Positions 37,938 through 48,284 are shown, numbered from the stretch's first letter. The stretch: 64,000 nucleotides of DNA from Sipunculus nudus (GCA_026874595.1 CM049314.1:64762800-64826799); one strand, 5' to 3'. Program-made: numbers and translations. Notes: generated by a model from the letters alone, not told the origin.

Positions 37938-38117
37938 TGTTACGAAGACAAATAAATGAGGGGAAATTCCTGGGCCGATTCCCGTAGCACAAAAGCGGAC
38001 CGAATTGTCTCGCTTGTGAAGCTGGCTTTTCTAGCGAAGCGGTTGGTACGCCACCGACCTGGGTTCGACTCCCGGATCGACCCAGGATTTTCCCCTCATT
38101 TATTTGTCTTCGTAACA
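37938..38117 (+). mobile_element. Family F fold-back element with about 37-47 bp terminal inverted repeats
   Basis: A 180-bp unit with ends TGTTACGAAGAC and GTCTTCGTAACA. The inverted match continues through AAATAAATGAGGGGAAA and on to about 47 bp with a few mismatches. The centre is the normal family F body with GCGAAGCGGTTGG and GGGTTCGACTCCCGG. Its first roughly 47 bp are an inverted copy of its own 3' end, placed over the usual start, as in the family E derivative at 12955. Confidence 0.7.
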
Positions 38118-38289
38118 TGTTCCTGTAACAGGATCAACAAGGCTGTTTTAATCTTTTTTTCACTACCCACACAAATTGATTTCAAAATGTTTGTTTCGCA
38201 TTTATACTGTTGGCGATGAATACTAAGCAATAAATCAGCAGAGAATCAGCTATATGTGAAATATGTAACACGTACATCAATTTCATGTT

Positions 38290-38748
38290 TTAAAGGGGCC
38301 AAATCACTTTTATTACCTAAAGATAATCCCTTGGAGAATTTATTCAAAATAGGCCAGAAAACGTTTATATCACGCACACAGGCTGCTTGTTTTGTTAATA
38401 TCAACGTGTTTATAATATGTGAGGGCCCGCCAAAATAAAAAAAAAATCAACAATGGCATCGGGCAGCAAGTCGGATAGGCGAGAGTTTTGCAAATGGCCT
38501 TTTGCAAAAAATAACCTTTTTATGCCTCCGCAAATACGCCATATACCATATTAGGTTACATTTTTCCCCCCTTTTGTCAATATTGCTGTATTTATAAACA
38601 TGTTGTTGATTAACAAGTTCATACATCCTTCATGGAGGCATTATAAGAACTTTCCAAAACCAGAATTTCCTTTAGAGCGTTAATATATACACAGAGAAGC
38701 CAGAAATCACAAAATTCTTTCAAAATGTAGGTGAATGTGTACCTTTAA
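38290..38748 (+). mobile_element. Dispersed repeat D, copy 3 (possible non-autonomous DNA element)
   Basis: Non-coding unit of about 459 bp starting TTAAAGGGG and ending ACCTTTAA, so TTAAAGG is an inverted terminal motif that overlaps a possible TTAA target. Shared blocks with the copies at 11.4 and 29.0 kb include CAGGCTGCTTGTTTTG, GCAAATGGC and AACAAGTTCATACATC. Confidence 0.6.
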
Positions 38749-39094
38749 GGTGCATTTGAAAACCATATGACAGTATCTTAGTGTAATGCATTTTAATATC
38801 GTCCGTGTGAGATATTATTCTGCCAAAACAATTATTAATACTGTTGACTATTTGAAAACCATATTACATTATATATGACAGCGTAGTACCCAAGATGTCT
38901 AATGTTATTCTTATAATATATAAGATAAAAGGTTGGTAAATAAGTTTGACCTTGACCTTGAATACCCTTTCTAACCTTTGGACAGCTCTGGAGTAGTTGG
39001 TATTACCAGTACACATTCAAAATCTTATAATTCGATCCAATATTGTTCATTTTGATGCGATGGTTACAAAATCATAGCAATATTTAGCCTTTTT

Positions 39095-39255
39095 GTATTA
39101 TGATGGCGGCCATCTTGGATTTTTGGGGATTCAGGGGGATGATAAAATTTGTTACCTAACATTTTCCATCAGCTTATACCTAAATGAAGTGAAAACAAGT
39201 GCTATCTCAATTTGGGCATTCAGTTCCTACGGGAGTGGGATTTTGCTACATGAGC
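39095..39255 (+). repeat. Dispersed repeat with GATGGCGGCCATCTTGG, inverted copy of 35030-35160
   Basis: Blocks ATTTGTTACCTAACATT, AATTTGGGCAT and CCTACGG match the minus strand at about 35040-35150, next to the DIRS-like remnant. The open frames across both copies are shadows of this repeat. Confidence 0.6.
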
Positions 39256-40070
39256 GACTACACTATTTGATGCAGATGTGTTTTTGGCTGGATTTAGGAT
39301 GTGGATTTCACGGCCATAATTTCACCTTAATTTTGCCTGTTCCCTATAGCTGTCGTCATACTAGAGGACATCGACCCAGAAGTATTGCTGGGCTAGATCA
39401 GTAATGTGTATTACGTACGCTAAGTAGTCCGAAATTTGGCTACCTAGCGTAGGTCCCTTGAGATAAGCAGTTTTCAAGGATTTTTTAGTGAGGCAGCAAA
39501 CCATTGTTCTTTGGTAACATTTTCTAGCTTAGGCTTTTGTTTTGGCATCAGGTCTGAATTTCAGAGTTACCCCCCCCCCCCCCGGAACGCCAATGAGTGT
39601 TTGTCTTCCTCAGCATTGTTTCCAAGCACAGGGGAGACGAAATCGATACTTTTTAGATAAGCTACATCTGCTAAGGGGCGTAGGAAAAGATTTGTCGGGA
39701 CCATCTGTTAATGGGGGATAGCGTCTGGTAGTGGTGGGGCGTTCGCTGCTGACTGGTCAGGGTGCATACATTCATTATTACCATTTACATAATCAGTAAA
39801 TACCTACCATATTGCTGATCGTGTGCTGCATCCTGCTGTAAGTCCATTGAGTTAAACCCCACGAGCAACGAGTATACAGATTGTAGCGCACTACAGTCCA
39901 AGTTTTGTCTTTTCCCTGGGTGGCTGTTTTCCTGTGCTGTCTTTTGTTGGACATCCATGCTGGTTACTTTCCCGGAACCCCTTGTCTCATTCAATGTGTC
40001 CCGGAGCACCTCCAGTCCCTTTTAAAGCCAAGAACTGTGCCAATGGGGGTAAAACTGGTTGGAGATAACC

Positions 40071-40210
40071 GGCTTCTGTGGCGAAGGGGTAGAGCGCATA
40101 ACTCAAAACCGTGAGAGCGTGAGTTCGGTCTCAGCCGAGGCGGTGAGATTTTTTACGGTCGGCCCCCACCCAGGGTGAGCGCTCTGCAGGCTTAATGGGG
40201 AGACTGTGCC
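40071..40210 (+). mobile_element. SINE family A head copy
   Basis: A tRNA-like head (GGGGTAGAGCGC, then GTGAGTTCGG) is followed by the family's GGCGGTGAGATTTTTTACGG block and the GGTGAGCGCTCTGCAGGC block, as in the full copy at 44546. The 3' body is replaced by other sequence after about 40210. Confidence 0.7.
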
Positions 40211-40282
40211 CATTTGTCGTGATTTCAAGTTTTCTGCTGCCGCAGAGGCTGCTGTTCAAGGTATTAGGCGAAGCTGCTGTTA

Positions 40283-40462
40283 TGCTGGGATGCGTGCTGC
40301 TGACTGACTGCATGAAGCGGGCCCTGGCCCTCGGTTCAAATTTGGCGGGCCTTTGCATATTTATCTGGACTGATGTGCCGTCGTAAGTAAGGGGGAGTGT
40401 AGCAATCTATCACCGTTTGGCGTAACATTACAGTCACGGAATAAATGTTTACATAAAATTAT
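40283..40462 (+). repeat. Dispersed repeat C, copy 2
   Basis: Same blocks as copy 1. Here it lies about 70 bp beyond a SINE family A head (40071-40210), so the two could be parts of one composite retroposon. Confidence 0.6.
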
Positions 40463-40917
40463 AAGGGAACGGGCCAGTGGAGAATCCATAAGATTGTGGT
40501 GTGGGTTCGGCCTATGATCCGGATCAAGGAATGAATATCAAGAATATTCATTCTCAAATTATTCGATTGAACATGCAGTCAAGGGAATATGGGCCTAATA
40601 AGCAAAAGCAATACTTGTTGGAGAACATATGCACCGATGAACATGTGAATATGGGCCAATAACTGAATGAAAACAAGGAATAACTCACAATACCCGTCGG
40701 TGATCGGGGTTCATTAGAATGCATATTTCTAGTTTATTTCTTTAGAAATTGGTGCTCAATAACGCCGGCCTGTTACTTATAACCTGTCAAACGGCGATTT
40801 AATATATATATTTTTTTAATATAAATTTATTTATTATACACGGATTGCACAAAAAAAAATTATTATAACTAATCGCAGTACACTCATGACCTCAGATTGT
40901 AGCGTTCGGTAGATTGT

Positions 40918-41058
40918 AGAGGTGGCGGGAACCGGAGAACACGGAGAAAACCCTTATGCGTGGACGGGCAATTTCAACTAGCTCTCATAGCCGCGCCGGG
41001 AATCGAACCCTGATCGCCAGCGGAGAGAGCCGAGCGTTTTACCCCTCGACAGTTCAGT
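40918..41058 (-). mobile_element. tRNA-derived SINE family B copy
   Basis: On the minus strand: GTCGAGGGGTAAAACGC (box A region), GGGTTCGATTCCCGG (box B), GCCCGTCCACGC, then CTCCGTGTTCTCCGG. The order matches 20760-20905. Confidence 0.75.
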
Positions 41059-41059
41059 T

Positions 41060-42008
41060 TAGAGGACATCTGGGTCGATAATGACACTTGGCATGCCAAT
41101 AAGCTGTTGCACGCAGATATATTAGACTTATACAGCGGTTTTGTTGAAGACAGGATTAACTCACGTTATTACCAATTATCGCAGTTTTAAGCTATTGAAC
41201 GTGACGAATTCATGGAGCTATGGGATCCTATCGGTAGAACCATGTAATACGAAGCAGTCCGACAAGACCTCAAGCCACACTCAGCTTGACTGTCATTGGT
41301 CTCCCGTGAGAGCCCAGATTAAAAAGCATGTTTGTTTATCCTGTTAAATTTAAAAGCTCTTCTGATATTTCGGTATCTGTCTGAGGTCTGGTCTTACACC
41401 CTGGCCTGTCGTAAGTGAAATAAAAACAGGATTTTACATTATGTATATTCTTTCCTTTCAGGGAGAAATGTTAAGAGTTTAAGAACGAAGAGCTTAATAA
41501 GTAGCCTCCTTAATTAAAAAATAAACAAGTAATTGATGTTTGAGACTCAGACAAACGTATGACTACCCTTATTAGACAGAATCATGGATACCTCAGAATC
41601 ATTTGTAAAGGGAAAGGGGGAGAGCATATTCTGTAATGGTATATAAATACATTTTGATACAGTCTATTGATGTCTTCCATATTAACGTTAATTACAAGGA
41701 AGCTCGTTGAGAATATTATGTATATATATATAATATTTCAAAAATGAAATATACTAAAACAGATGACCGGCATTGAGACATTTTTTTGTGACGGCTTAAA
41801 CCGGCGATGTTGGACCAGGTACATTTTGCAATGCACAGAGATGACGTCGCAATGATATTTTTACGTAACATTTTTTTTCCCGCAATATCCGCCCCCTCCC
41901 CCTATAATATAGGGAATCACATAGGTCAGAACTGAAGATGATTCCACATTATTTTTATAGCCCTGGCAACACCAACTATGCTTTGCAAGGTAAACATATT
42001 TAATTTAT
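41060..42008. other. No recognisable feature
   Basis: Unassigned DNA upstream of the TA-flanked MITE. Confidence 0.4.
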
Positions 42009-42010
42009 TC

Positions 42011-42192
42011 TACAGTGGAACCCCGCCTTGCGACCACCCATCAATTGCGACCACCCCCACAATTACGACTATTTTTCTTGGTCCCAAATATACGATCCAG
42101 GTAACTTTAGAGTTTCACAAATACGACTACCCCTAAATTACGACCACTTTGGTCAGTCCCCAAGGTGGTCGTAATTGAGGGGTTCCACTGTA
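42011..42192. mobile_element. MITE with TA target-site duplication (pogo/Tc1-mariner type)
   Basis: Terminal inverted repeats CAGTGGAACCCC and GGGGTTCCACTG are flanked by TA on both sides. CGACCACC and GGTGGTCG form an inner inverted pair. The interior has repeated GCGACCACCC/TACGACTA motifs and no coding potential. The unit is 182 bp including both TAs. TIR form and TA target fit the pogo/Tigger branch of Tc1-mariner. Confidence 0.8.
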
Positions 42193-44545
42193 ATTTGATT
42201 ATCATAAATCGCCACATGAACTACTTTGATCACAGCTGACAAGTAGTAGCAGAATAAATATAAATATCACGAAGATTATGTAGACAGGGGGTTTTGATCC
42301 AGTATACAGTCCGTTAATCCATTCATTTCAACATGCTATGTTTTTTTTTTGTGGATAATTATAATTAATAGTAAGACAAACTGACCATTAGACCAATGAT
42401 AGACCATGAAATATGCGTAATTTTGGAGTACCATGTCGGCTTATTATATAATTATAAATCACTTTACGCTCTATTCTGTCAAATACATGACTGATCGCTG
42501 TTTTGACGTAAGTGTGACGTGAAAAGGGTCCGTAGCTCACGGCCATTGGTTCGTACTAACTGAAGCCCTTGCTTGTACGTAACATCAAATATGACGTCAT
42601 CACCGTTCCGTGCATGCCATGACCATTCATGAGGATTGCAGAAAGATATCACAAAGCGTTAACATACAGGGAAATTAAATCAAGAAAGTTAATTACAGGT
42701 AATTAATCATTTTTCCTCTTTATTATGTAAAACTAAACGAATACTACCTTTGAGAATGATTTTATTCCACAATTCAATATATGTATTACTCAAAATACGA
42801 AAATATGGCCAGATTATAACATTTATTTGTGCTGGTTATAAAATACATGCCAAGATCCATGCGATAATATAAAATGACAAACAAAATGTTTTGAAAAAAA
42901 AGGCTCAGCTCTTAATTAATTCGACGTCATAGAAAAAGAAACATAGCTAACCATGGTATAAATGTTGGATACCAACTTATTAAATAAAGTGCAAATAAAC
43001 AAAGACGGAATATGTTAATTTATATAATGTCAAAGTGTCCAAATGAGCGGTGAGATTCAGATATCAAAACTATATGTTTAATAACTATATCTCAGAGAAA
43101 CTGACAGCAAATTACTAGCATTGGCTTGTCAGATATGATTAAACAGGTCACTAACATTCAATCATGTAAACTCTTATGAAATGATGAGATATATAAATGA
43201 GATACAAAACACCTTTTATGCTGACATAACCACGAGTACAAGTATTCATTACCTTTTGCTTCCTTTAGGAGGGTATGTACTCGTCCATGTTCGTTCGTGT
43301 TTGTGTGGTCTGTTTCACAATATAACTCATGGTAAAATGAACGGAATCTCATGACGTTTTCGGGGAATTTTGGGAAAAGACAAATAAAGAAACAATTAGA
43401 TTTTTGTGTGGATGTTTCATATGACCCATATTCAGGAACGTTATCAAAGAATATTCACAAAAGTACAATAATTTATGCACGAATGAACCTTGAAATATAG
43501 GCCCAATAAGTGAATGCAAAAATGGTTTTGGGAGAAGCCCACTATAGGGACTCCCGACTTGGCGAAGGCTTGCATTCCTTTGAATGTACATTTCTAGTTT
43601 TATATATTCATCTTTGCGCCCAGTGCATATTTAGAAGAAGAGTAAATGATCTGCACTAGCAAATGATTAAGTTTTTTCCCTTATTTGCTCTGCAAAATAT
43701 GTTTATTAATTTTATGATCGGAAGAAATGATAAATCAAATTAAGCGTTTAAAAAATACACTCAGCTGACAAAGACTAATGCTTATAGAAAAGCAGGCATA
43801 CACGATTTTACATTTAGTTATTATACATTATATCATGAATTAGATATAGACGCTGCACTCACTGCTAACTTGCTTCGGGTAAAGCAGCCTCAAGGATACG
43901 GAAACGAACGGCTAACATAAACAAAGCCTTCATACGTCTACAAGCAGTTATAGTCCAGCCTATGTTTGGCTTCCACCGCGGCGTTTGTAGTGATTTCACT
44001 GATCTAGCTTGTTTATATTCACCCACTGCCAGGAGTCTTTGGTACTGGCTACAGTTCAGTTTTTGCCGATTTTGCACCAGTTGAGCGTGTAATTCTTTTG
44101 GTTTGGTACTCACGGGAAACACCGCCTGTTCTTTAATATTTTATATAGTTGTATATTTCTGTATTATTTTTATCAGCTGCATGTTTCGAGCACAGTAAAA
44201 AATAACAATAATATGAAATTATACCATTAAATATAACAACAATATGAAATGTTATTTAGGGAGATTATGTTCAGCAAAGTAATTTTTACAGCAAGAGGAT
44301 ACTAAACTTCAGATCAAATGTCGAACACTTCATGACAGACACACTTCTATATATATGCATGCTGTAGAACGTACAGAAGTCCCTCTCACATGATGTACAA
44401 AAGTCATTTATACCATATCACTTTAGTATATTCGTTTCCCTAAACTGGACTGACGGTTAATGGGGATCTTGTCGCTAACTGATAAAAATTGATAATCAAG
44501 CACAAATGTTCAATATATACTCGGAAAGTTATATTGCAATGACTG

Positions 44546-44954
44546 ACCGTCTTCTATGGCCCAGGGGTAAAAAACAGGTCTCAGAGCCGGGAGATCGTGA
44601 GTTCGAATCGCAGCCAAGGTGGTGAGATTTTTCACGGTCTGACCCAACCCAAGATGAGCGCTATGCAGGATGAATGGGAAAGTCGTACCAAACGGCCGTA
44701 TTTCACCCACAAACGAGTGCGCCTTTTTGGGGTTCCTTAGTGGTAGGACCCAGTAATGGGGACGATTCGCATCCAGGGCCCGCATGTGCAGTAGTCACTG
44801 GGCCTGGTTAATGCCAGGAAATTATAGTGAGAGGAAGCGTGTGATACTACCCTGTCACGTAGTCCAAAACCAGAATGGAATTCTGCAGATGTACATATAC
44901 TTAGTTAAGTTAGCATTAGAAAATGGAGGCGGTATATTAGAACGTCGGTATATT
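44546..44954 (+). mobile_element. Full-length tRNA-derived SINE (family A) with 16-bp target-site duplication
   Basis: The 16-bp sequence TATATTGCAATGACTG occurs at 44530-44545 and again at 44955-44970. The matching position in the right arm (near 61460-61480) has a single copy, so this is a filled site against an empty one. The insert starts with a tRNA-like head: a box A-like GGCCCAGGGGTA and box B GAGTTCGAATC. It continues through a GGTGAGATTTTTCACGG block and ends after a 3' body containing GCGCACTCGTTTG-like and CAGATGTACATATA motifs. At about 409 bp it is long for a SINE and is probably mobilised by a LINE partner. Confidence 0.85.
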
Positions 44955-44989
44955 TATATTGCAATGACTGTATAAGTCCTTCAGTATTG

Positions 44990-45925
44990 TTACCCTGCAT
45001 TTAACTCACCTTGACCGTCACCAATGTGAGCTACACCAATTTGAAATACTCCATTTTCAGGTCTTCTCATGATTTTCCTTAAATTCATCTTCAGTGTTGT
45101 TTTTACCTTTTGGCTGAAGAAAAGAAAGAGAAAACTGTTGAAAATAGTTCCACTGTAGCCAAACCAGAATGGCGAAAAATGTAAGCCTTGTCGAAATAGC
45201 AGAGGTATTGTGCAGATATTGTATACAGCGCACACAGCCACGAGAGCCCTGGTAGATTTAAAAGCTTGTAGTATCGGGTTTGGTGTTGTTGGGAGGTCGG
45301 CCGGTTGTACCTGTGAAAGTTTCATTTTAATCTTCTGACGAATCACCACGAGTACCATCCAACCATTTGCAAAAGTAAGAACACTTAGAAGAAGAAGGCA
45401 AACAACGCGCACAGAGTAATATAAATAGCCATTTTCATCTCTGATGTACCAGGACACACGGGCTGATGGGTAATATTTGTACGTATATTTTAGAGCTGAC
45501 GGTCCAATAAAGGCAACACAAATTACCCAGACAAACGCACAGGCCACACGCACCCTTGTGTGTGTTACGAGAACAGCTGATCGCAGGGGTTTGACAATGA
45601 TGATTGTTTTAATTACAGATAATGTTGATGCCATCGATAAAGACATAAGCGACAGGAAAATTAACAGGAACGGTTGAAAAAATCCTAAAAATTTTCCAGG
45701 GTCTTCTGCTTGTGTCCATGACAAATACGTACTTATCCATCCTACAACTCCATTTAGAAAAGCACAGGAAAATATCGAAAGCAAAAGTGGAAACACTTTA
45801 TCTCTGCGGACGTCTTGACAAAGCAAAATCCCAAAAATAGCAGTTGTGTTGGAAAGAGAATTGCAAACTGATAACAAAGTCACTATCACATTCTTGGTAA
45901 TATCCACTACAATATCATAATCCAT
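44990..45925 (-). CDS. Divergent class A-like seven-transmembrane receptor, left-arm paralogue
   Basis: A single uninterrupted ATG-to-TAA frame of 311 codons. Hydrophobic segments fall at about residues 12-36, 45-68, 84-110, 126-145, 170-196, 224-244 and 250-271, giving seven membrane passes with a short N-terminus and a basic cytosolic tail. Class A landmarks remain: SNTTA in TM1 (Asn26), VKPLR after TM3, Trp133 in TM4 and Pro241 in a CTIP motif in TM6. Others are missing: the DRY triplet is KTI, NPxxY is NSFLF, TM2 lacks the usual Asp, and no Cys pair exists for the TM3-ECL2 disulfide. It is intronless, like many expanded invertebrate chemoreceptor-like families. The near-copy at 60511-61446 lies on the opposite strand within an inverted duplication. 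Ligand and G-protein coupling cannot be read from the sequence. An expressed orphan receptor is likely; a recently silenced copy is possible. Confidence 0.85.
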   Translation of the reverse strand: MDYDIVVDITKNVIVTLLSVCNSLSNTTAIFGILLCQDVRRDKVFPLLLSIFSCAFLNGVVGWISTYLSWTQAEDPGKFLGFFQPFLLIFLSLMSLSMASTLSVIKTIIIVKPLRSAVLVTHTRVRVACAFVWVICVAFIGPSALKYTYKYYPSARVSWYIRDENGYLYYSVRVVCLLLLSVLTFANGWMVLVVIRQKIKMKLSQVQPADLPTTPNPILQAFKSTRALVAVCAVYNICTIPLLFRQGLHFSPFWFGYSGTIFNSFLFLFFSQKVKTTLKMNLRKIMRRPENGVFQIGVAHIGDGQGELNAG

Positions 45926-46882
45926 CCTCAGTGCTGGGTACAGCTATATGGCCATGTACCTTCTTTTGTCCAAATGCAAGTGAGATCTCCTGGTAGAAAT
46001 GTCCAACTGATAAGCTAGTAGGCTTAAATGCTTGTCCGTTCAAGTTCATGTGTTTAAGCCCATGAAACTGATGTGGTAAAGCTGTCTAGGACTGCTGTTC
46101 CGAGCCGCTTCTTAAGCTGAATTTTGACGTGAAGGTGTAAATTCCTGCTATATTGTTTCATTTGCTGTTTTGGTAGTCGAAAATGCCGTGGTATTCGTCA
46201 AACGACCTAGGGGGATCCCGGCTGCAGCCGATTGTCCTCCGTGATTCTTGAAGTTCTATTGCTATTGTTATTCGTGGTTCCCATTCGAATGGTCCTCTCT
46301 ACCGTTTTACATTCTTTGTCGGAGAAATGCTTGTCTGTGGGCGCGCTCTCACATCGATTCAGTACTTTACAGATGATCAGGACAGCGGATTGGTTGAAAG
46401 ATTTGTCCATTATCGATTGAATATACAGAGAATAGTGTGATGATGATCCGCCTACTTTTATTTAGCACTTTGTTTGATTAGCACTTTAATTAGCACAGTG
46501 TTTCCGAATATTAGATATATCTCACAGGTTGTGTGATCATTTGAGGTGGGAGAACATGAATATGTCAACTGGGGCCAATGCAGGGTCAAACATTCCGCAA
46601 ATGTATTGGGGGGGGGGGGGGGGGGGGGTACTTCAGCGGTTGAACTGAAATTTCGCAGGGTGGGCAGCGATGTGGAATATGTTGTGACACGTGCTAATTA
46701 AGTACTTTCGCGAACGGACGTGTCAGATAAACCCCCTTTACCCCCTTGGAGTGTCCTGGTACACCTCTGAGGATCACTCTTTTAAAGCCAGCTATACATG
46801 CATCTGTCTATTGGATTTCTGGCTTACCCTGCGTAGCAATGAACTGTAGGAGATTACCGTCACGTTGGACGAGCCCCCATTT

Positions 46883-47037
46883 TGTTACGAAGACATTTTT
46901 TTCAGGGAAAAATATTGGGCCGATCCGGGATTCGAACCCATAACGGTTTCGCACAAGTCCGGCGTACCAACAGCTTCGCTAGAAAAGTAAGCTTCACTAG
47001 GAGACAGTTCGGTCCGTTTTTATGTCAACCAGTAACA
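46883..47037 (-). mobile_element. Short LTR-like element (family F) with a tRNA-like module and adjacent primer-binding site
   Basis: Read on the minus strand: it starts TGTTAC at 47037, has a CATAAAA TATA-like motif within the first 20 bases, then a tRNA-like module with TAGCGAAGCTGTTGG (box A-like) and GGGTTCGAATCCCGG (box B), and ends CTTCGTAACA at 46883. Three bases beyond the end is TGGGGGCTCGTCC, the first 13 bases of a tRNA-Pro primer-binding site. The unit is 155 bp. It is in the left arm only; the matching place in the right arm (near 58517) lacks it. Confidence 0.65.
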
Positions 47038-47685
47038 GTTGACACAATTCAGCATATAACATATAAATCGCTAGAATAGCGCCTGTCACGTATGTGTAAA
47101 AAATTAACACTTCTGCCATTGTTTTCTAATTTATTTGTCAGCAGTTCCCAGTGAAATTTAAATGGGCGAGTCGGACGAAAATCACATTTGCGTGAGCTAA
47201 TCATATTCTTCCATTTATTTTTCAATGGCAATATTGTGCTGATTGATCTTAATATCGGCGTACTTAAACTGAGAAATGGGAAACTGAAACATTTTATATC
47301 CGAGGATAAGATGATATTCCTGATGTTTTACCTTAATAAGGTTATTTCTCATTTGTACCAGAAGTAAGTGCACGCGCTTTCGTCATAACATCCGACATGT
47401 ACATGGCATTTTAAAGAAACCTATTCCTATATCAAGAGTTACATATATAAGAAATATATTGTTTTTAATTTGAAATATATTGGTATCTGTCAGTATGTCA
47501 TTCTAAAACTGTTTGTCTACAACTGTACACAAGTGGAGAATTGGTTGTACAGGGAGTAATCGTGGTGCAAAATATAGATATAGCGCGCATGCCACCTGTT
47601 GGCCGTACTGCACTACTTAAAATTATTGATGGTTTAAGCTTCCAACCAGTGATTCTTCTGAATTCTTCTTTCATGCTACTCAACT

Positions 47686-47687
<2 letters not shown>

Positions 47688-47723
<36 letters not shown>

Positions 47724-47743
47724 TATATGTATATATATATAAA
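47688..47743. repeat. (ATT)n-(TA)n microsatellite
   Basis: An ATT trinucleotide repeat passes into TA repeats, just upstream of a SINE B copy in the left arm. Confidence 0.9.
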
Positions 47744-47827
47744 CTTTTTATTTTACATGGGCTATACAAATAGCTATTAGACCTAATGAAGGCACTCTCC
47801 ATGGTTCCGATGATGGCGTCCGGTATT

Positions 47828-47972
47828 CCGTATGGGTGGAAAAAACCGGAGAACCCGGAGAAAACCACCGGCTTGGACGGGCAACTACCACCCACCCTCA
47901 TAGCCACACCACGGATCGAACCCAAGCCGCCAGCGGAGAGAGCCGAGCATTTTACCCCTCGACTGTGCAGGC
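47828..47972 (-). mobile_element. tRNA-derived SINE family B copy
   Basis: On the minus strand: GTCGAGGGGTAAAATGC, GGGTTCGATCCGTGG, GTTGCCCGTCCAAGCC, then TTCTCCGGGTTCTCCGG. It lies in the left arm beside a (TA)n tract and adjoins the tract starting at 47978. Confidence 0.75.
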
Positions 47973-47975
47973 CAA

Positions 47976-47977
<2 letters not shown>

Positions 47978-48027
<50 letters not shown>
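47978..48027. repeat. (TA)n microsatellite adjoining a SINE B copy
   Basis: Begins a few bases after the SINE B boundary at 47972. Confidence 0.9.
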
Positions 48028-48029
<2 letters not shown>

Positions 48030-48284
48030 ACTATTTTTCCTCTCTTGTTTGTGTTCTTCTGCTTCAGATCTAACAAAAATGTCTGATATACAATATAAAA
48101 ATACAATATTAGTCAAAGCTGACGTATTTGCAACTGATATTTATATTTACCTTGCCTTAATTCCAGAGGTCATTCACCATTAACGCTCGGTTCCGGGGGG
48201 GGGGATTGGTTGGCTTCCAAAGACTTTCGGTGCTTGCAATTATCTTGTTTAATGAAACAATATAATTTGAAGCATTTTAAACAT

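Noticed and set aside
43865-44122. 85-codon minus-strand frame partly conserved in the other arm
   Set aside because: It starts at GTG and not ATG, and the right-arm counterpart has frameshifts and stops, so conservation is explained by the DNA duplication.
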